A stretch of DNA of 64,000 bases, taken from NCBI RefSeq assembly GCF_027744825.2, contig NC_071348.1:21423563-21487562 (forward strand), read 5' to 3'. Of the stretch, positions 32,341-44,885 are shown one piece after another (within the stretch, counting starts at the first letter, position 1; each line of letters starts with the position of its first letter). Made by a program: the position numbers and the translations under genes. This DNA is from Synchiropus splendidus. Taxonomy: Eukaryota; Chordata; Actinopteri; Syngnathiformes; Callionymidae. The notes under the pieces were generated by a model, which saw nothing but the letters and a program-made list of their open reading frames with translations, ran no database searches and had not been told where the DNA came from.

Positions 32341-32910
32341 ATGGATGCCTCTTCCTCTGCACGTCGTAGGTGAATATTTATCTGTCTATCTATCCATCTA
32401 TCTATATCTATACAGTATACATATAAGTATATACATATATGTGTATCTATGTATTTACATTTACATATATAAGTATAATAAAAACGTTACGCCATGTTTA
32501 TCACGTACCATGTCTCTTTTCATTGACAGACGTCGTCACTCATCTGTGTGACGTTCATTTAACGCAGAGTGATACTGGTAAAAACATTGAATTATTTTAT
32601 AATTCGTTGTTAATATCTCTATTATGTGTTACAACAGCCGCACTTCTATTTTTCAGATATTATCGCCTCCGCGAATAACTTCCCGGAGACGCTGATCGGC
32701 GCTGAGGAGCTTGAGCGGTTAATGCGTGTAACTTTTGAAGACGGAGATGCCCGTGCGGATCTGTCGGCTGTGACTCCGAGAGCGAGTCTTCAAGACAGCG
32801 GCACCGAGGCTCAGAACACGCCGTGTATTATAATAATCGACAGCGAGGACGAGTTCGTCCGGGGCCGAGTACAGGAAATCGAGCGAAGGGGAGTAACCAA
32901 CGCTCTCTGA
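32341..32910 (+). CDS. G2: 5' exons 1-3 of an unrecognised gene with a SUMO-interaction-like motif
   Basis: Exon 1 is 32341-32365 (MDASSSAR, donor GTAGGT; an overlapping donor GTGAAT three bases on would break the frame). Exon 2 is 32530-32577 (48 bases, acceptor TTGACAG, donor GTAAAAAC; VVTHLCDVHLTQSDT). Exon 3 starts at 32657 (acceptor TATTTTTCAG), reads IIASANNFPETLIGAEELER, LMRVTFEDGDARADLS, then CIIIIDSEDEFVRGRVQEIE and stops at 32908-32910. All junctions are phase 1, and exon sizes of exon 2 match between G1 and G2. IIIIDSEDE fits the SUMO-interaction motif: a run of aliphatic residues followed by acidic and Ser residues. A second exon in another frame (32875-32964, 90 bases, acceptor GAGTACAG, donor GTGAGAAG, basic: SLSHKRRYNSARKTGP) could link exon 2 in phase 1 to the cassettes; its acceptor is weak. 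No known family recognised. Confidence 0.5.
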
Positions 32911-33052
32911 GCCATAAGAGACGGTATAATTCGGCACGGAAGACAGGACCGGCGCGAGTCATTGGTGAGAAGGAGACAGCGATTCTAATCATAATTACGA
33001 TAACTAGGTAAAGAACAGCGGTATTTATTAAGTGTATATACATGCGTATATG

Positions 33053-33123
<71 letters not shown>

Positions 33124-33131
33124 ATGAAAAG

Positions 33132-33643
33132 ATCACCCGGAACCCGGAAATCAGACACGACCGGGAAGTCATCCGGACCCTGTGGATGCTGATCATTCAT
33201 TGAACGGGTCGCTCCAACTGTTCAACGGTGAGAGCAAAACATTCAGTTCAATAAAAAAAAGTATTTTAAGCACAGTCTGTCGATGTATTTTATATTTAAC
33301 TACCTATGTTTTTTGTTTTATTCAACGCCTGTGCATATGAAAACAGACCATCAGTCAGAGGTCGAAGGAGTAGGGCACACGCTCGTTGATTCTTTAACTC
33401 ACCAGACGCCTCAGCTGATAGGAGGTGGGAAAAAACATTTTGGAGTGATAGTTTACGTTTCACTGCTGTATTTATTTATTTATTTTTTCACATGAAAACA
33501 GATACAAAGACAACGAGCACGCCACACCTTCTACCTGTCGCTTCAACACCAACACCAACACCAACGTTTGGTAAGATACGAATCTCAATTTTTTTCAACA
33601 CATCTCTACCGTTCAGTATCAGTTGAATGGTTGTATGTTCGCT

Positions 33644-33678
<35 letters not shown>

Positions 33679-33795
33679 ACGTGCGTGCGTGCGTGCGTGT
33701 GCGTGTGTGTGTGTTTTATCTGTAATGCGGTTTGTCTATGTTCCGGCTGTGTGCTTTTAGACGGTGTCATTTTACTATTGAAGGTGTTTGAGTAA
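33132..33795 (+). CDS. G2 cassette block 1: exons H, Q, T and Y
   Basis: H 33132-33227 (96 bases, acceptor CATGAAAAG after a GT tract, donor GTGAGAGC) reads [21 protein letters not shown] 33347-33424 (78 bases, donor GTGGGAAA) reads [21 protein letters not shown] 33502-33570 (69 bases, acceptor ACATGAAAACAG, donor GTAAGATA) reads [21 protein letters not shown] 33761-33795 reads [14 protein letters not shown]. Every exon is a multiple of three and enters and leaves in phase 1. The sequence is acidic and Pro/Ser/Thr-rich, probably disordered. Splicing is predicted only. All four exons in this block are intact. Confidence 0.5.
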
Positions 33796-33831
33796 CTGTT
33801 GCTGCTAAGCGTCATTGTGATTTTACTACTA

Positions 33832-34095
33832 TGCTTTAACGACGACGGACACTAGAGGTCGCGATTACTATTTCACACTATGCTTTAACGACGGCGGCCA
33901 CGTGAGGTCGTGATTACTATTTCACACTATGCTTTAACGACGGCGGCCACTAGAGGTCGTGATTTTACTAACTGTAATGTGCTTTAACGACGGCGTCCAC
34001 TAGAGGTCGTGATTTTACTAACTGTAATGTGGTTAAACGACGGCGTCCACTAGAGGTCGTGATTTTACTAATTATAATGTGCTTTAATGACAGTA
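33832..34095 (+). repeat. 50-bp minisatellite array V1, ~5 units
   Basis: Shortest array type, between Y and P exons. Ends with the fixed boundary TATACACTAGTGATTTACTA that closes nearly all arrays. Confidence 0.95.
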
Positions 34096-34255
34096 TACAC
34101 TAGTGATTTACTATTTGTTTTTACGCTTTAAATGTTGATCCTTAGTAGATCCCTACATTTACACTCTGTTTATATTAATATCATATTAACTGCTATCCGA
34201 GGTCTTGCTTCTAGATTGTATTTACATTTGTATTGTTGTCGGTATTCTGTTTCAG

Positions 34256-34606
34256 CTCTCCCCTCTGGGTCTTGGCCTTTGTGGGAGACATCGACGCCGG
34301 TTTCCTCAGTACCTCTGGATCTACTATCCGGACCGTTCCCTGCTGAAGACTCGACGTCGGCATCTGGGCTATCCGCACCTCCACAGCCACCGTCGCCGAC
34401 ACCATCAGCACAGCCAGCAACCACAGACAAGCCGCGGACATCGCCCCGGATACCAAAACAAAAAGAAAGAAATACTTGTGTGTGTGTGTGTGTGTGCGTG
34501 CGTGCGTGTGTGCGTGTGTGTGTGTTTTATCTGTCATGCGGTTTGTCTATGTTCCGGCTATGTGCTTTTAGACGGTGTCATTTTACTATTGAAGGTGTTT
34601 GAGTAA
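34256..34606 (+). CDS. G2 cassette block 2: exons P and Y
   Basis: P 34256-34477 (222 bases; acceptor TATTCTGTTTCAG, donor GTGTGTGT made by the GT tract) reads [20 protein letters not shown], then a Pro/Ser-rich middle (SAPPQPPSPTPSAQP) and a basic end ([11 protein letters not shown]). Y 34572-34606. P can join P, H or Y in phase 1. All three frames of P lack stops, which makes ORF length alone weak evidence; the phase-1 frame is chosen because it fits the splice phases. Confidence 0.45.
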   Translation, partial: LSPLGLGLCGRHRRRFPQYLWIYYPDRSLLKTRRRHLGYPHLHSHRRRHHQHSQQPQTSRGHRPGYQNKKKEILVCVCVCACVRVCVCVCFICHAVCLCSGYVLLDGVILLLKVFE

Positions 34607-34639
34607 CTGTTGCTGCTAAGCGTCATTGTGATTTTACTA

Positions 34640-36005
34640 CTATGCTTTAACGACGACGGACACTAGAGGTCGCGATTATTATTTCACACTATGCTTTAAC
34701 GACGGCGGCCACGTGAGGTCGAGATTACTATTTCACACTATGCTTTAACGATGGCGACCACTAGAGGTCGTGATTTTACTAACTGTAATGTGCTTTAACG
34801 ACGGCGGCCACTAGAGGTCGTGATTTTACTAATTGTAATGTGCTTTAACGACGGCGGCCGCTAGAGGTGATTTTACTAACTGTAATGTGCTTTAACGACA
34901 TCGGCCGCTAGAGGTCGTGATTTTACTAACTGCAATGTGCTTTAACGACGGCGGCCGCTAGAGGTCGTGATTTTACTAATTATAATGTGCTTTAACGACG
35001 GCGGCCACTAGAGGTCGTGATTTTACTAACTGTAATGTGCTTTAACGACGGCGGCCACTAGAGGTCGAGATTTTACTAACTGTAATGTGCTTTAACGACG
35101 GCGGCCACTAGAGGTCGTGATTTTACTAACTGTAATGTGCTTTAATGAGGGCGGCCACTAGAGGTCGTGATTTTACTAATTGTAATGTGCTTTAACGACG
35201 GCGGCCACTAGAGGTCGTGATTTTACTAACTGTAATGTGCTTTAACGACAGCGGCCGCTAGAGGTCGTGATTTTACTAACTGTAATGTGCTTTAACGACG
35301 GCGGCCGCTAGAGGACGTGATTTTACTAACTGTAATGTGCTTTAACGACAGCGGCCGCTAGAGGTCGTGATTTTACTAACTGTAATGTGGTTAAACGACG
35401 GCGTCCACTAGAGGTCGGGATTTTACTAATTGTAATGTGCTTTAACGACGGCGGCCACTAGAGGTCGTGATTTTACTAACTGTAATGTGCTTTAACGACG
35501 GCGGCCGCTAGAGGTCGTGATTTTACTAACTGTAATGTGCTTTAACGACAGCGGCCACTAGAGGTCGTGATTTTACTAACTGTAATGTGCTTTAATGACG
35601 GCGGCCACTAGAGGTCGTGATTTTACTAACTGTAATGTGCGTTAACGACGGCGGCCACTAGAGGTCGTGATTTTACTAATTGTATTGTGCTTTAACGATG
35701 GCGGCCGCTAGAGGTCGTGATTTTACTAACTGTAATGTGCTTTAACGACACCGGCCGCTAGAGATCGTGATTTTAGTAACTGTTATGTGGTTTAACGACG
35801 GCGACCACTAGAGGTCGTGATTTTACTAATTGTAATGTGCTTTAACGACGGCGGCCTCTAGAGGTCGTGATTTTACTAACTGTAATGTGCTTTAACGACG
35901 GCGTCCACTAGAGGTCGTGATTTTACTAACTGTAATGTGGTTAAACGACGGCGTCCACTAGAGGTCGTGATTTTACTAATTATAATGTGGTTTAATGACA
36001 GTATA
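34640..36005 (+). repeat. 50-bp minisatellite array V2, ~27 units
   Basis: Longest array. Many units have GGCCGC in place of GGCCAC, giving GCGGCCGC (NotI) sites; some have GTCCAC. Unit variants alternate in runs that recur in other arrays. Confidence 0.95.
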
Positions 36006-36163
36006 CACGAGTGATTTACTATTTGTTTTTACGCTTTAAATGTTGATCCTTAGTAGATCCCTACATTTACACTCTGTTTATATTAATATCATATTAACTG
36101 CTATCCGAGGTCTTGCTTCTAGATTGTATTTACATTTGTATTGTTGTCGGTATTCTGTTTCAG

Positions 36164-36923
36164 CTCTCCCCTCTGGGTCTTGGCCTTTGTGGGAGACATC
36201 GACGCCGGTTTCCTCAGTACCTCTGGATCTACTATCCGGACCGTTCCCTGCTGAAGACTCGACGTCGGCATCTGGGCTATCCGCACCTCCACAGCCACCG
36301 TCGCCGACACCATCAGCACAGCCAGCAACCACAGACAAGCCGCGGACATCGCCCCGGATACCAAAACAAAAAGAAAGAAATACTTGTGTGTGTGTGTGTG
36401 TGTGTGCATGAAAAGGTCACCCGGAACCCGGAAATCAGACACGACCGGGAAGTCATCCGGACCCTGTGGATGCTGATCATTCATTGAACGGGTCGCTCCA
36501 ACTGTTCAATGGTGAGAGCAAAACATTCAGTTCAATAAAAAAAAAGTATTTTAACCACAGTCTGTCGATGTATTTTATATTTAACTACCTATGATTTTTT
36601 TTTATTCAAGACCTGTGCGTATGAAAACAGACGATCAGTCAGAGGTCGAAGGAGTAGGGCACCCGCTCGTTGATTCTTTAACTCACCAGATGCCTCAGCT
36701 GATAGGAGGTGGGAAAAAACATTTTGCAGTGATAGTTTACGTTTCATTGCTGTATTTATTTATTTATTTTTTCACATGAAAACAGATACAAAGACAACGA
36801 GCACGCCACACCTTCTACCTGTCGCTTCAACACCAACACCAACACCAACGGTAAGATACGAATCTCAATTTTTTTCAACACATCTCTACCGTTCAGTATC
36901 AGTTGAATGGTTGTATGTTCGCT

Positions 36924-36977
<54 letters not shown>

Positions 36978-37105
36978 TACGTGCGTACGTGCGTGCGTGC
37001 GTGTGTGTGTGCGTGTGTGTGTGTTTTATCTGTAATGCGGTTTGTCTATGTTCCGGCTATGTGCTTTTAGACGGTGTCATTTTACTATTGAAGGTGTTTG
37101 AGTAA
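36164..37105 (+). CDS. G2 cassette block 3: exons P, H, Q, T (phase-broken) and Y
   Basis: P 36164-36385, H 36416-36511, Q 36631-36708, T 36786-36850 and Y 37071-37105. T ends CCAACG followed directly by GTAAGATA and lacks the GTTT found in other copies, so its length is 65 bases and it would break the frame if used. The other exons are intact. Between T and Y lies a long GT/GC tract. Confidence 0.45.
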
Positions 37106-37138
37106 CTGTTGCTGCTAAGCGTCATTGTGATTTTACTA

Positions 37139-38050
37139 CTATGCTTTAACGACGACGGACACTAGAGGTCGCGATTTTACTAACTGCAATGTGCTTTAAT
37201 GAGGGCGGCCACTAGAGGTCGTGATTTTACTAATTGTAATGTGTTTTAACGACGGCGGACGCTAGAGGTCGTGATTTTACTAACTGTAATGTGCTTTAAT
37301 GAGGGCGGCCACTAGAGGTAGTGATTTTACTAATTGTAATGTGTTTTAACGACGGCGGACGCTAGAGGTCGTGATTTTACTAACTGTAATGTGCTTTAAT
37401 GAGGGCGGCCACTAGAGGTCGTGATTTTACTAACTGTAATGTGCTTTAACGACGGCGGCCGCTAGAGGTCGTGATTTTACTAACTGTAATGTGCTTTAAC
37501 GACGGCGGCCACTAGAGGTCGTGATTTTACTAACTGTTATGTGGTTTAACGACGGCGGCCGCTAGAGGTCGTGATTTTACTAATTGTAATGTGCTATAAC
37601 GACGGCGGCCACTAGAGGTCGTGATTTTACTAACTGTAATGTGGTTAAACGACGGCGTCCACTAGAGGTCGTGATTTTACTAATTGTAATGTGCTTTAAC
37701 GACGGCGGCCACTAGAGGTCGTGATTTTACTAACTGTAATGTGCTTTAACGACGGCGGCCGCTAGAGGTCGTGATTTTACTAATTGTAATGTGGTTTAAC
37801 GACGGCGTCCACTAGAGGTCGTGATTTTACTAACTGTAATGTGCGTTAACGACGGCGGCCACTAGAGGTCGTGATTTTACTAATTGTAATGTGCGTTAAC
37901 GACGGCGGCCACTAGAGGTCGTGATTTTACTAATTGTAATGTGCTTTAACGACGGCGGCCACTAGAGGTCGTGATTTTACTAATGTAATGTGCTTTAACG
38001 ACGGCGTCCACTAGAGGTCGTGATTTTACTTATTGTAAAGTGGTTTAATT
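37139..38050 (+). repeat. 50-bp minisatellite array V3, ~18 units
   Basis: Contains the run GAGGGCGGCCACTAGAGGTAG repeated every second unit, a higher-order pattern of 100 bases also seen in V5. Confidence 0.95.
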
Positions 38051-38216
38051 AGAGTATACACTAGTGATTTACTATTTGTTTTTACGCTTTAAATGTTGAT
38101 CCTTAGTAGATCCCTACATTTACACTCTGTTTATATTAATATCATATTAACTGCTATCCGAGGTCTTGCTTCTAGATTGTATTTACATTTGTGTTGTTGT
38201 CGGTATTCTGTTTCAG

Positions 38217-38573
38217 CTCTCCCCTCTGGGTCTTGGCCTTTGTGGGAGACATCGACGCCGGTTTCCTCAGTACCTCTGGATCTGCTATCCGGACCGTTCC
38301 CTGCTGAAGACTCGACGTCGGCATCTGGGCTATCCGCACCTCCACAGCCACCGTCGCCGACACCATCAGCACAGCCAGCAACCACAGACAAGCCGCGGAC
38401 ATCGCCCCGGATACCAAAACAAAAAGAAAGAAATACTTGTGTGTGTGTGTGTGTGTGTGTGCGCGTACGTGCGTGCGTGCGTGTGTGTGTGTTTTATCTG
38501 TAATGCGGTTTGTCTATGTTCTGGCTATGTGCTTTTAGACGGTGTCATTTTACTATTGAAGGTGTTTGAGTAA
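38217..38573 (+). CDS. G2 cassette block 4: exons P and Y
   Basis: P 38217-38438 and Y 38539-38573, both intact. P has GATCTGCTA where most copies have GATCTACTA, a synonymous change in the phase-1 frame but not in the next frame. Confidence 0.45.
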   Translation, partial: LSPLGLGLCGRHRRRFPQYLWICYPDRSLLKTRRRHLGYPHLHSHRRRHHQHSQQPQTSRGHRPGYQNKKKEILVCVCVCVCAYVRACVCVCFICNAVCLCSGYVLLDGVILLLKVFE

Positions 38574-38606
38574 CTGTTGCTGCTAAGCGTAATTGTGATT
38601 TTACTA

Positions 38607-38870
38607 CTATGCTTTAACGACGATGGACACTAAAGGTCGCGATTACTATTTCACACTATGCTTTAACGATGGCGACCACTAGAGGTCGGGATTACTAATT
38701 TACACTATGCTTTAACGACGGCGGCCACTAGAGGTCGTGATTTTACTAACTGTAATGTGCTTTAACGACGGCGGCCACTAGAGGTCGTGATTTTACTAAC
38801 TGTAATGTGGTTAAACGACGGCGTCCACTAGAGGTCGTGATTTTACTAATTATAATGTGCTTTAATGACA
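38607..38870 (+). repeat. 50-bp minisatellite array V4, ~5 units
   Basis: Same boundaries and short length as V1, so V1 and V4 may be copies of one block. Confidence 0.95.
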
Positions 38871-39033
38871 GTATACACTAGTGATTTACTATTTGTTTTT
38901 ACGCTTTAAATGTTGATCCTTAGTAGATCCCTACATTTACACTCTGTTTATATTAATATCATATTAACTGCTATCCGAGGTCTTGCTTCTAGATTGTATT
39001 TACATTTGTGTTGTTGTCGGTATTCTGTTTCAG

Positions 39034-39798
39034 CTCTCCCCTCTGGGTCTTGGCCTTTGTGGGAGACATCGACGGCGGTTTCCTCAGTACCTCTGGATCT
39101 ACTATCCGGACCGTTCCCTGCTGAAGACTCGACGTCGGCATCTGGGCTATCCGCACCTCCACATCCACCGTCGCCGTCACCATCAGCACAGCCAGCAACC
39201 ACAGACAAGCCGCGGACATCGCCCCGGATACCAAAACAAAAAGAAAGAAATACTTGTGTGTGTGTGTGTGTGTGTGCATGAAAAGGTCACCCGGAACCCG
39301 GAAATCAGACACGACCGGGAAGTCATCCGGACCCTGTGGATGCTGATCATTCATTGAACGGGTCGCTCCAACTGTTCAACGGTGAGAGCAAAACATTCAG
39401 TTCAATAAAAAAAAAGTATTTTAACCACAGTCTGTCGATGTATTTTATATTTAACTACCTATGTTTTTTGTTTTATTCAACACCTCTGCGTATGAAAACA
39501 GACGATCAGTCAGAGGTCGAAGGAGTAGGGCACCCGCTCGTTGATTCTTTAACTCACCAGACGCCTCAGCTGATAGGAGGTGGGAAAAAACATTTTGGAG
39601 TGATAGTTTACGTTTCACTGCTGTATTTATTTATTTATTTTTTCACATGAAAACAGATACAAAGACAACGAGCACGCCACACCTTCTACCTGTCGCTTGA
39701 ACACCAACACCAACACCAACGTTTGGTAAGATACGAATCTCAATTTTTTTCAACACATCTCTACCGTTCAGTATCAGTTGAATGGTTGTATGTTCGCT

Positions 39799-39832
<34 letters not shown>

Positions 39833-39966
39833 TGCGCGTACGTGCGTACGTGCGTGCGTGCGTGTGTGTGTGCGTGTGTGTGTGTTTTATCTGTAATGCG
39901 GTTTTTCTATGTTCCGGCTATGTGCTTTTAGACGGTGTCATTTTACTATTGAAGGTGTTTGAGTAA
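39034..39966 (+). CDS. G2 cassette block 5: exons P, H, Q, T (stop) and Y
   Basis: P 39034-39255 (variants PHPPSPSPS), H 39286-39381, Q 39502-39579, T 39657-39725 and Y 39932-39966. T carries CTTGAACACC where others have CTTCAACACC, an in-frame TGA. The remaining exons are intact. Confidence 0.45.
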
Positions 39967-39999
39967 CTGTTGCTGCTAAGCGTCATTGTGATTTTACTA

Positions 40000-41210
40000 C
40001 TATGCTTTAACGACGACGGACACTAGAGGTCGAGATTACTATTTCACACTATGCTTTAACGATGGCGACCACTAGAGGTCGGGATTACTAATTTACACTA
40101 TGCTTTAACGACGGCGGCCACTAGAGGTCGTGATTTTACTAACTGTAATGTGCTTTAACGACGGCGGCCACTAGAGGTCATGATTTTACTAATTGTAATG
40201 TGCTTTAACGATGGCGGCCGCTAGAGGTCGTGATTTTACTAACTGTAATGTGCTTTAACGACGGCGGCCTCTAGAGGTCGTGATTTTACTAACTGTAATG
40301 TGCTTTAATGAGGGCGGCCACTAGAGGTAGTGATTTTACTAATTGTAATGTGCTTTAACGACGGCGGCCACTAGAGGTCGTGATTTTACTAACTGTAATG
40401 TGGTTAAACGACGGCGTCCACTAGAGGTCGTGATTTTACTAATTGTAATGTGTTTTAACGACGGCGGACGCTAGAGGTCGTGATTTTACTAACTGTAATG
40501 TGCTTTAATGAGGGCGGCCACTAGAGGTAGTGATTTTACTAATTGTAATGTGCTTTAACGACGGCGGCCACTAGAGGTCGTGATTTTACTAACTGTAATG
40601 TGCTTTAACGACAGCGGCCGCTAGAGGTCGTGATTTTACTAACTGTAATGTGCTTTAACGACGGCGGCCGCTAGAGGTCGGGATTTTACTAACTGTAATG
40701 TGCTTTAACGACGGCGGCCACTAGAGGTCGTGATTTTACTAACTGTTATGTGGTTTAACGACGGCGGCCGCTAGAGGTCGTGATTTTACTAATTGTAATG
40801 CGCTATAACGACGGCGGCCACTAGAGGTCGTGATTTTACTAACTGTAATGTGGTTAAACGACGGCGTCCACTAGAGGTCGTGATTTTACTAATTGTAATG
40901 TGCTTTAACGACGGCGGCCACTAGAGGTCGTGATTTTACTAACTGTAATGTGCTTTAACGACGGCGGCCGCTAGAGGTCGTGATTTTACTAACTGTAATG
41001 TGCTTTAACGACAGCGGCCACTAGAGGTCGTGATTTTACTAACTGTAATGTGCTTTAATGACGGCGGCCACTAGAGGTCGTGATTTTACTAACTGTAATG
41101 TGCGTTAACGACGGCGGCCACTAGAGGTCGTGATTTTACTAATTGTAATGTGCTTTAACGACGGCGGCCACTAGAGGTCGTGATTTTACTTATTGTAAAG
41201 TGGTTTAATG
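40000..41210 (+). repeat. 50-bp minisatellite array V5, ~24 units
   Basis: Its second half follows the same order of unit variants as part of V2, evidence of block duplication. Confidence 0.95.
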
Positions 41211-41376
41211 AGAGTATACACTAGTGATTTACTATTTGTTTTTACGCTTTAAATGTTGATCCTTAGTAGATCCCTACATTTACACTCTGTTTATATTAAT
41301 ATCATATTAACTGCTATCCGAGGTCTTGCTTCTAGATTGTATTTACATTTGTGTTGTTGTCGGTATTCTGTTTCAG

Positions 41377-42302
41377 CTCTCCCCTCTGGGTCTTGGCCTT
41401 TGTGGGAGACATCGACGCCGGTTTCCTCAGTACCTCTGGATCTGCTATCCGGACCGTTCCCTGCTGAAGACTCGACGTCGGCATCTGGGCATTCCGCACC
41501 TCCACAGCCACCGTCGCCGACACCATCAGCACAGCCAGCAACCACAGACAAGCCGCGGACATCGTCCCGGATACCAAAACAAAAAGAAAGAAATACTTGT
41601 GTGTGTGTGTGTGTGTGTGTGTGCATGAAAAGATCACCCGGAACCCGGAAATCAGACACGACCGGGAAGTCATCCGGACCCTGCGGATGCTGATCATTCA
41701 TTGAACGGGTCGCTCCAACTGTTCAACGGTGAGAGCAAAACATTCAGTTCAATAAAAAAAAAGTATTTCAACCACAGTCTGTCGATGTATTTTATATTTA
41801 ACTACCTATGTTTTTTGTTTTATTCAACGCCTGTGCGTATGAAAACAGACGATCAGTCAGAGGTCGAAGGAGTAGGGCACCCGCTCGTTGATTCTTTAAC
41901 TCACCAGACGCCTCAGCTGATAGGAGGTGGGAAAAAACATTTTGGAGTGATAGTTTACGTTTCACTGCTGTATTTATTTATTTATTTTTTCACATGAAAA
42001 CAGATACAAAGACAACGAGCACGCCACACCTTCTACCTGTCGCTTCAACACCAACACCAACACCAACGTTTGGTAAGATACGAATCTCAATTTTTTTCAA
42101 CACATCTCTACCGTTCAGTATCAGTTGAATGGTTGTATGTTCGCTATTGTGTGTGTGTGTGTGTGTGTGTGTGCGCGTACGTGCGTGCGTGCGTGCGTGT
42201 GTGTGTGTGTGCGTGTGTGTGTGTTTTATCTGTAATGCGGTTTGTCTATGTTCCGACTATGTGCTTTTAGACGGTGTCATTTTACTATTGAAGGTGTTTT
42301 AG
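41377..42302 (+). CDS. G2 cassette block 6: exons P, H, Q, T and shortened Y
   Basis: P 41377-41598, H 41633-41728 (Val to Ala in VDAD), Q 41849-41926, T 42004-42072 and Y 42271-42302. In Y the last codon GAG is TAG, removing one residue. All exons keep phase 1. Confidence 0.45.
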
Positions 42303-42336
42303 TAACTGTTGCTGCTAAGCGTCATTGTGATTTTAC

Positions 42337-42900
42337 GACTATGCTTTAAGGACGACGGACACTAGAGGGCGCGATTACTATTTCACACTGTGCCTTAACG
42401 ACGGCGACCACTAGAGGTCGGGATTACTATTTTACACTATGCTTTAACGACGGCGGCCACTAGAGGTCGTGATTTTACTAACTGTAATGTGCTTTAACGA
42501 CGGCGGTCACTAGAGGTCGTGATTTTACTAATTGTAATGTGCTTTAACGATGGCGGCCGCTAGAGGTCGTGATTTTACTAACTGTAATGTGCTTTAACGA
42601 CATCGGCCGCTAGAGGTAGTGATTTTACTAACTGCAATGTGCTTTAACGACGGCGGCCGCTAGAGGTCGTGATTTTACTAATTGTAATGTGCTTTAACGA
42701 CGCCGGCCGCTAGAGGTCGTGATTTTACTAACTGCAATGTGCTTTAACGACGGCGGCCGCTAGAGGTCGTGATTTTACTAATTGTAATGTGCTTTAACGA
42801 CGGCGGCCACTAGAGGTCGTGATTTTACCAATTGAAATGTGCTTTAACGACGGCGTCCACTAGAGGACGTGATTTTACTATTTGTAATGTGGTTTAATGA
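42337..42900 (+). repeat. 50-bp minisatellite array V6, ~11 units
   Basis: The first unit has GACACTAGAGGGCGCG (42358-42373), the closest match in the window to the CTCF core. Confidence 0.95.
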
Positions 42901-43065
42901 CAGTATACACTAGTGATTTACTATTTGTTTTTACGCTTTAAATGTTGATCCTTAGTAGATCCCTACATTTACACTCTGTTTATATTAATATCATATTAAC
43001 TGCTATCCGAGGTCTTGCTTCTAGATTGTATTTACATTTGTATTGTTGTCGGTATTCTGTTTCAG

Positions 43066-43986
43066 CTCTCCCCTCTGGGTCTTGGCCTTTGTGGGAGACA
43101 TCGACGCCGGTTTCCTCAGTACCTCTGGATCTACTATCCGGACCGTTCCCTGCTGAAGACTCGACGTCGGCATCTGGGCTATCCGCACCTCCACAGCCAC
43201 CGTCGCCGACACCATCAGCACAGCCAGCAACCACAGACAAGCCGCGGACATCGCCCCGGATACCAAAACAAAAAGAAAGAAATACTTGTGTGTGTGTGTG
43301 TGTGTGTGTGCATGAAAAGATCACCCGGAAATCAGACACGACCGGGAAGTCATCCGGACCCTGTGGATGCTGATCATTCATTGAACGGGTCGCTCCAACT
43401 GTTCAACGGTGAGAGCAAAACATTCAGTTCAATAAAAAAAAAGTATTTTAACGACAGTCTGTCGATGTATTTTATATTTAACTACCTATGTTTTTTGTTT
43501 TATTCAACGCCTGTGCGTATGAAAACTGACGATCAGTCAGAGGTCAAAGGAGTAGGGTACACGCTCGTTGATTCTTTAACTCACCAGATGCCTCAGCTGA
43601 TAGGAGGTGGGAAAAACATTTTGGAGTGATAGTTTACGTTTCACTGCTGTATTTATTTATTTATTTTTTCACATGAAAACAGATACAAAGACAACGAGCA
43701 CGCCACACCTTCTACCTGTCGCTTCAACACCAACACCAATGTTTGGTAAGATACGAATCTCAATTTTTTTCAACACATCTCTACCGTTCAGTATCAGTTG
43801 AATCGTTGTATGTTCGCTATTGTGTGTGTGTGTGTGTGTGTGTGTGCGCGTACGTGCGAACGTGCGTGCGTGCGTGCGTGTGTGTGTGTGTGCGTGTGTG
43901 TGTGTTTTATCTGTAATGCGGTTTGTCTATGTTCCGGCTATGTGCTTTTAGACGGTGTCATTTTACTATTGAAGGTGTTTGAGTAA
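43066..43986 (+). CDS. G2 cassette block 7: P and Y intact, H and Q damaged
   Basis: P 43066-43287. H 43320-43408 has lost 7 bases of a CCCGGAA tandem and shifts frame. Q, ending at 43606, has lost its acceptor (AAAACTG instead of AAAACAG). T 43683-43745 is one CAACAC shorter and in frame. Y 43952-43986 is intact. A splice that skips H and Q would keep the frame. Confidence 0.4.
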
Positions 43987-44019
43987 CTGTTGCTGCTAAG
44001 CGTCATTGTGATTTTACTA

Positions 44020-44885
44020 CTATGCTTTAACGACGACGGACACTAGAGGTCGCGATTTTACTAACGGTAATGTGCTTTAACGACGTCGGCCGCTAGAGGT
44101 CGTGATTTTACTAACTGCAATGTGCTTTAACGACGGCGGCCACTAGAGGTCGTGATTTTACTAACTGTAATGTGCTTTAATGACGGCGGCCACTAGAGGT
44201 CGTGATTTTACTAACTGTAATGTGCTTTAATGACGGCGGCCACTAGAGGTCGTGATTTTACTAACTGTAATGTGCTTTAATGACGGCGGCCACTAGAGGT
44301 CGTGATTTTACTAACTGTAATGTGCTTTAACGACGGCGGCCACTAGAGGTCGTGATTTTACTAACTGTAATGTGCTTTAACGACGGCGGCCACTAGAGGT
44401 CGTGATTTTACTAATTGTAATGTGCTTTAACGACGGCGGCCACTAGAGGTCGTGATTTTACTAATTGTAATGTGCTTTAACGACGGCGGCCACTAGAGGT
44501 CGTGCTTTTACTAATTGTAATGTGCTTTAACGACGGCGGCCACTAGAGGTCGTGATTTTACTAACTGTAATGTGCTTTAACGACGGCGGCCACTAGAGGT
44601 CGTGATTTTACTAATTGTAATGTGGTTTAACGACGGCGTCCACTAGAGGTCGTGATTTTACTCACTGTAATGTGGTTTAACGACGGCGGCCGCTAGAGGT
44701 CGTGATTTTACTAATTGTAATGTGGTTTAACGACGGCGTCCACTAGAGGTCGTGATTTTACTAACTGTAATGTGGTTTAACGACGGCGGCCACTAGAGGT
44801 CGTGATTTTACTAACTGTAATGTGGTTTAACGACGGCGTCCACTAGAGGTCGTGATTTTACTTATTGTAAAGTGGTTTAATGAGA
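44020..44885 (+). repeat. 50-bp minisatellite array V7, ~17 units
   Basis: More homogeneous than V2, with long runs of identical GGCCAC units, suggesting recent expansion. Confidence 0.95.
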
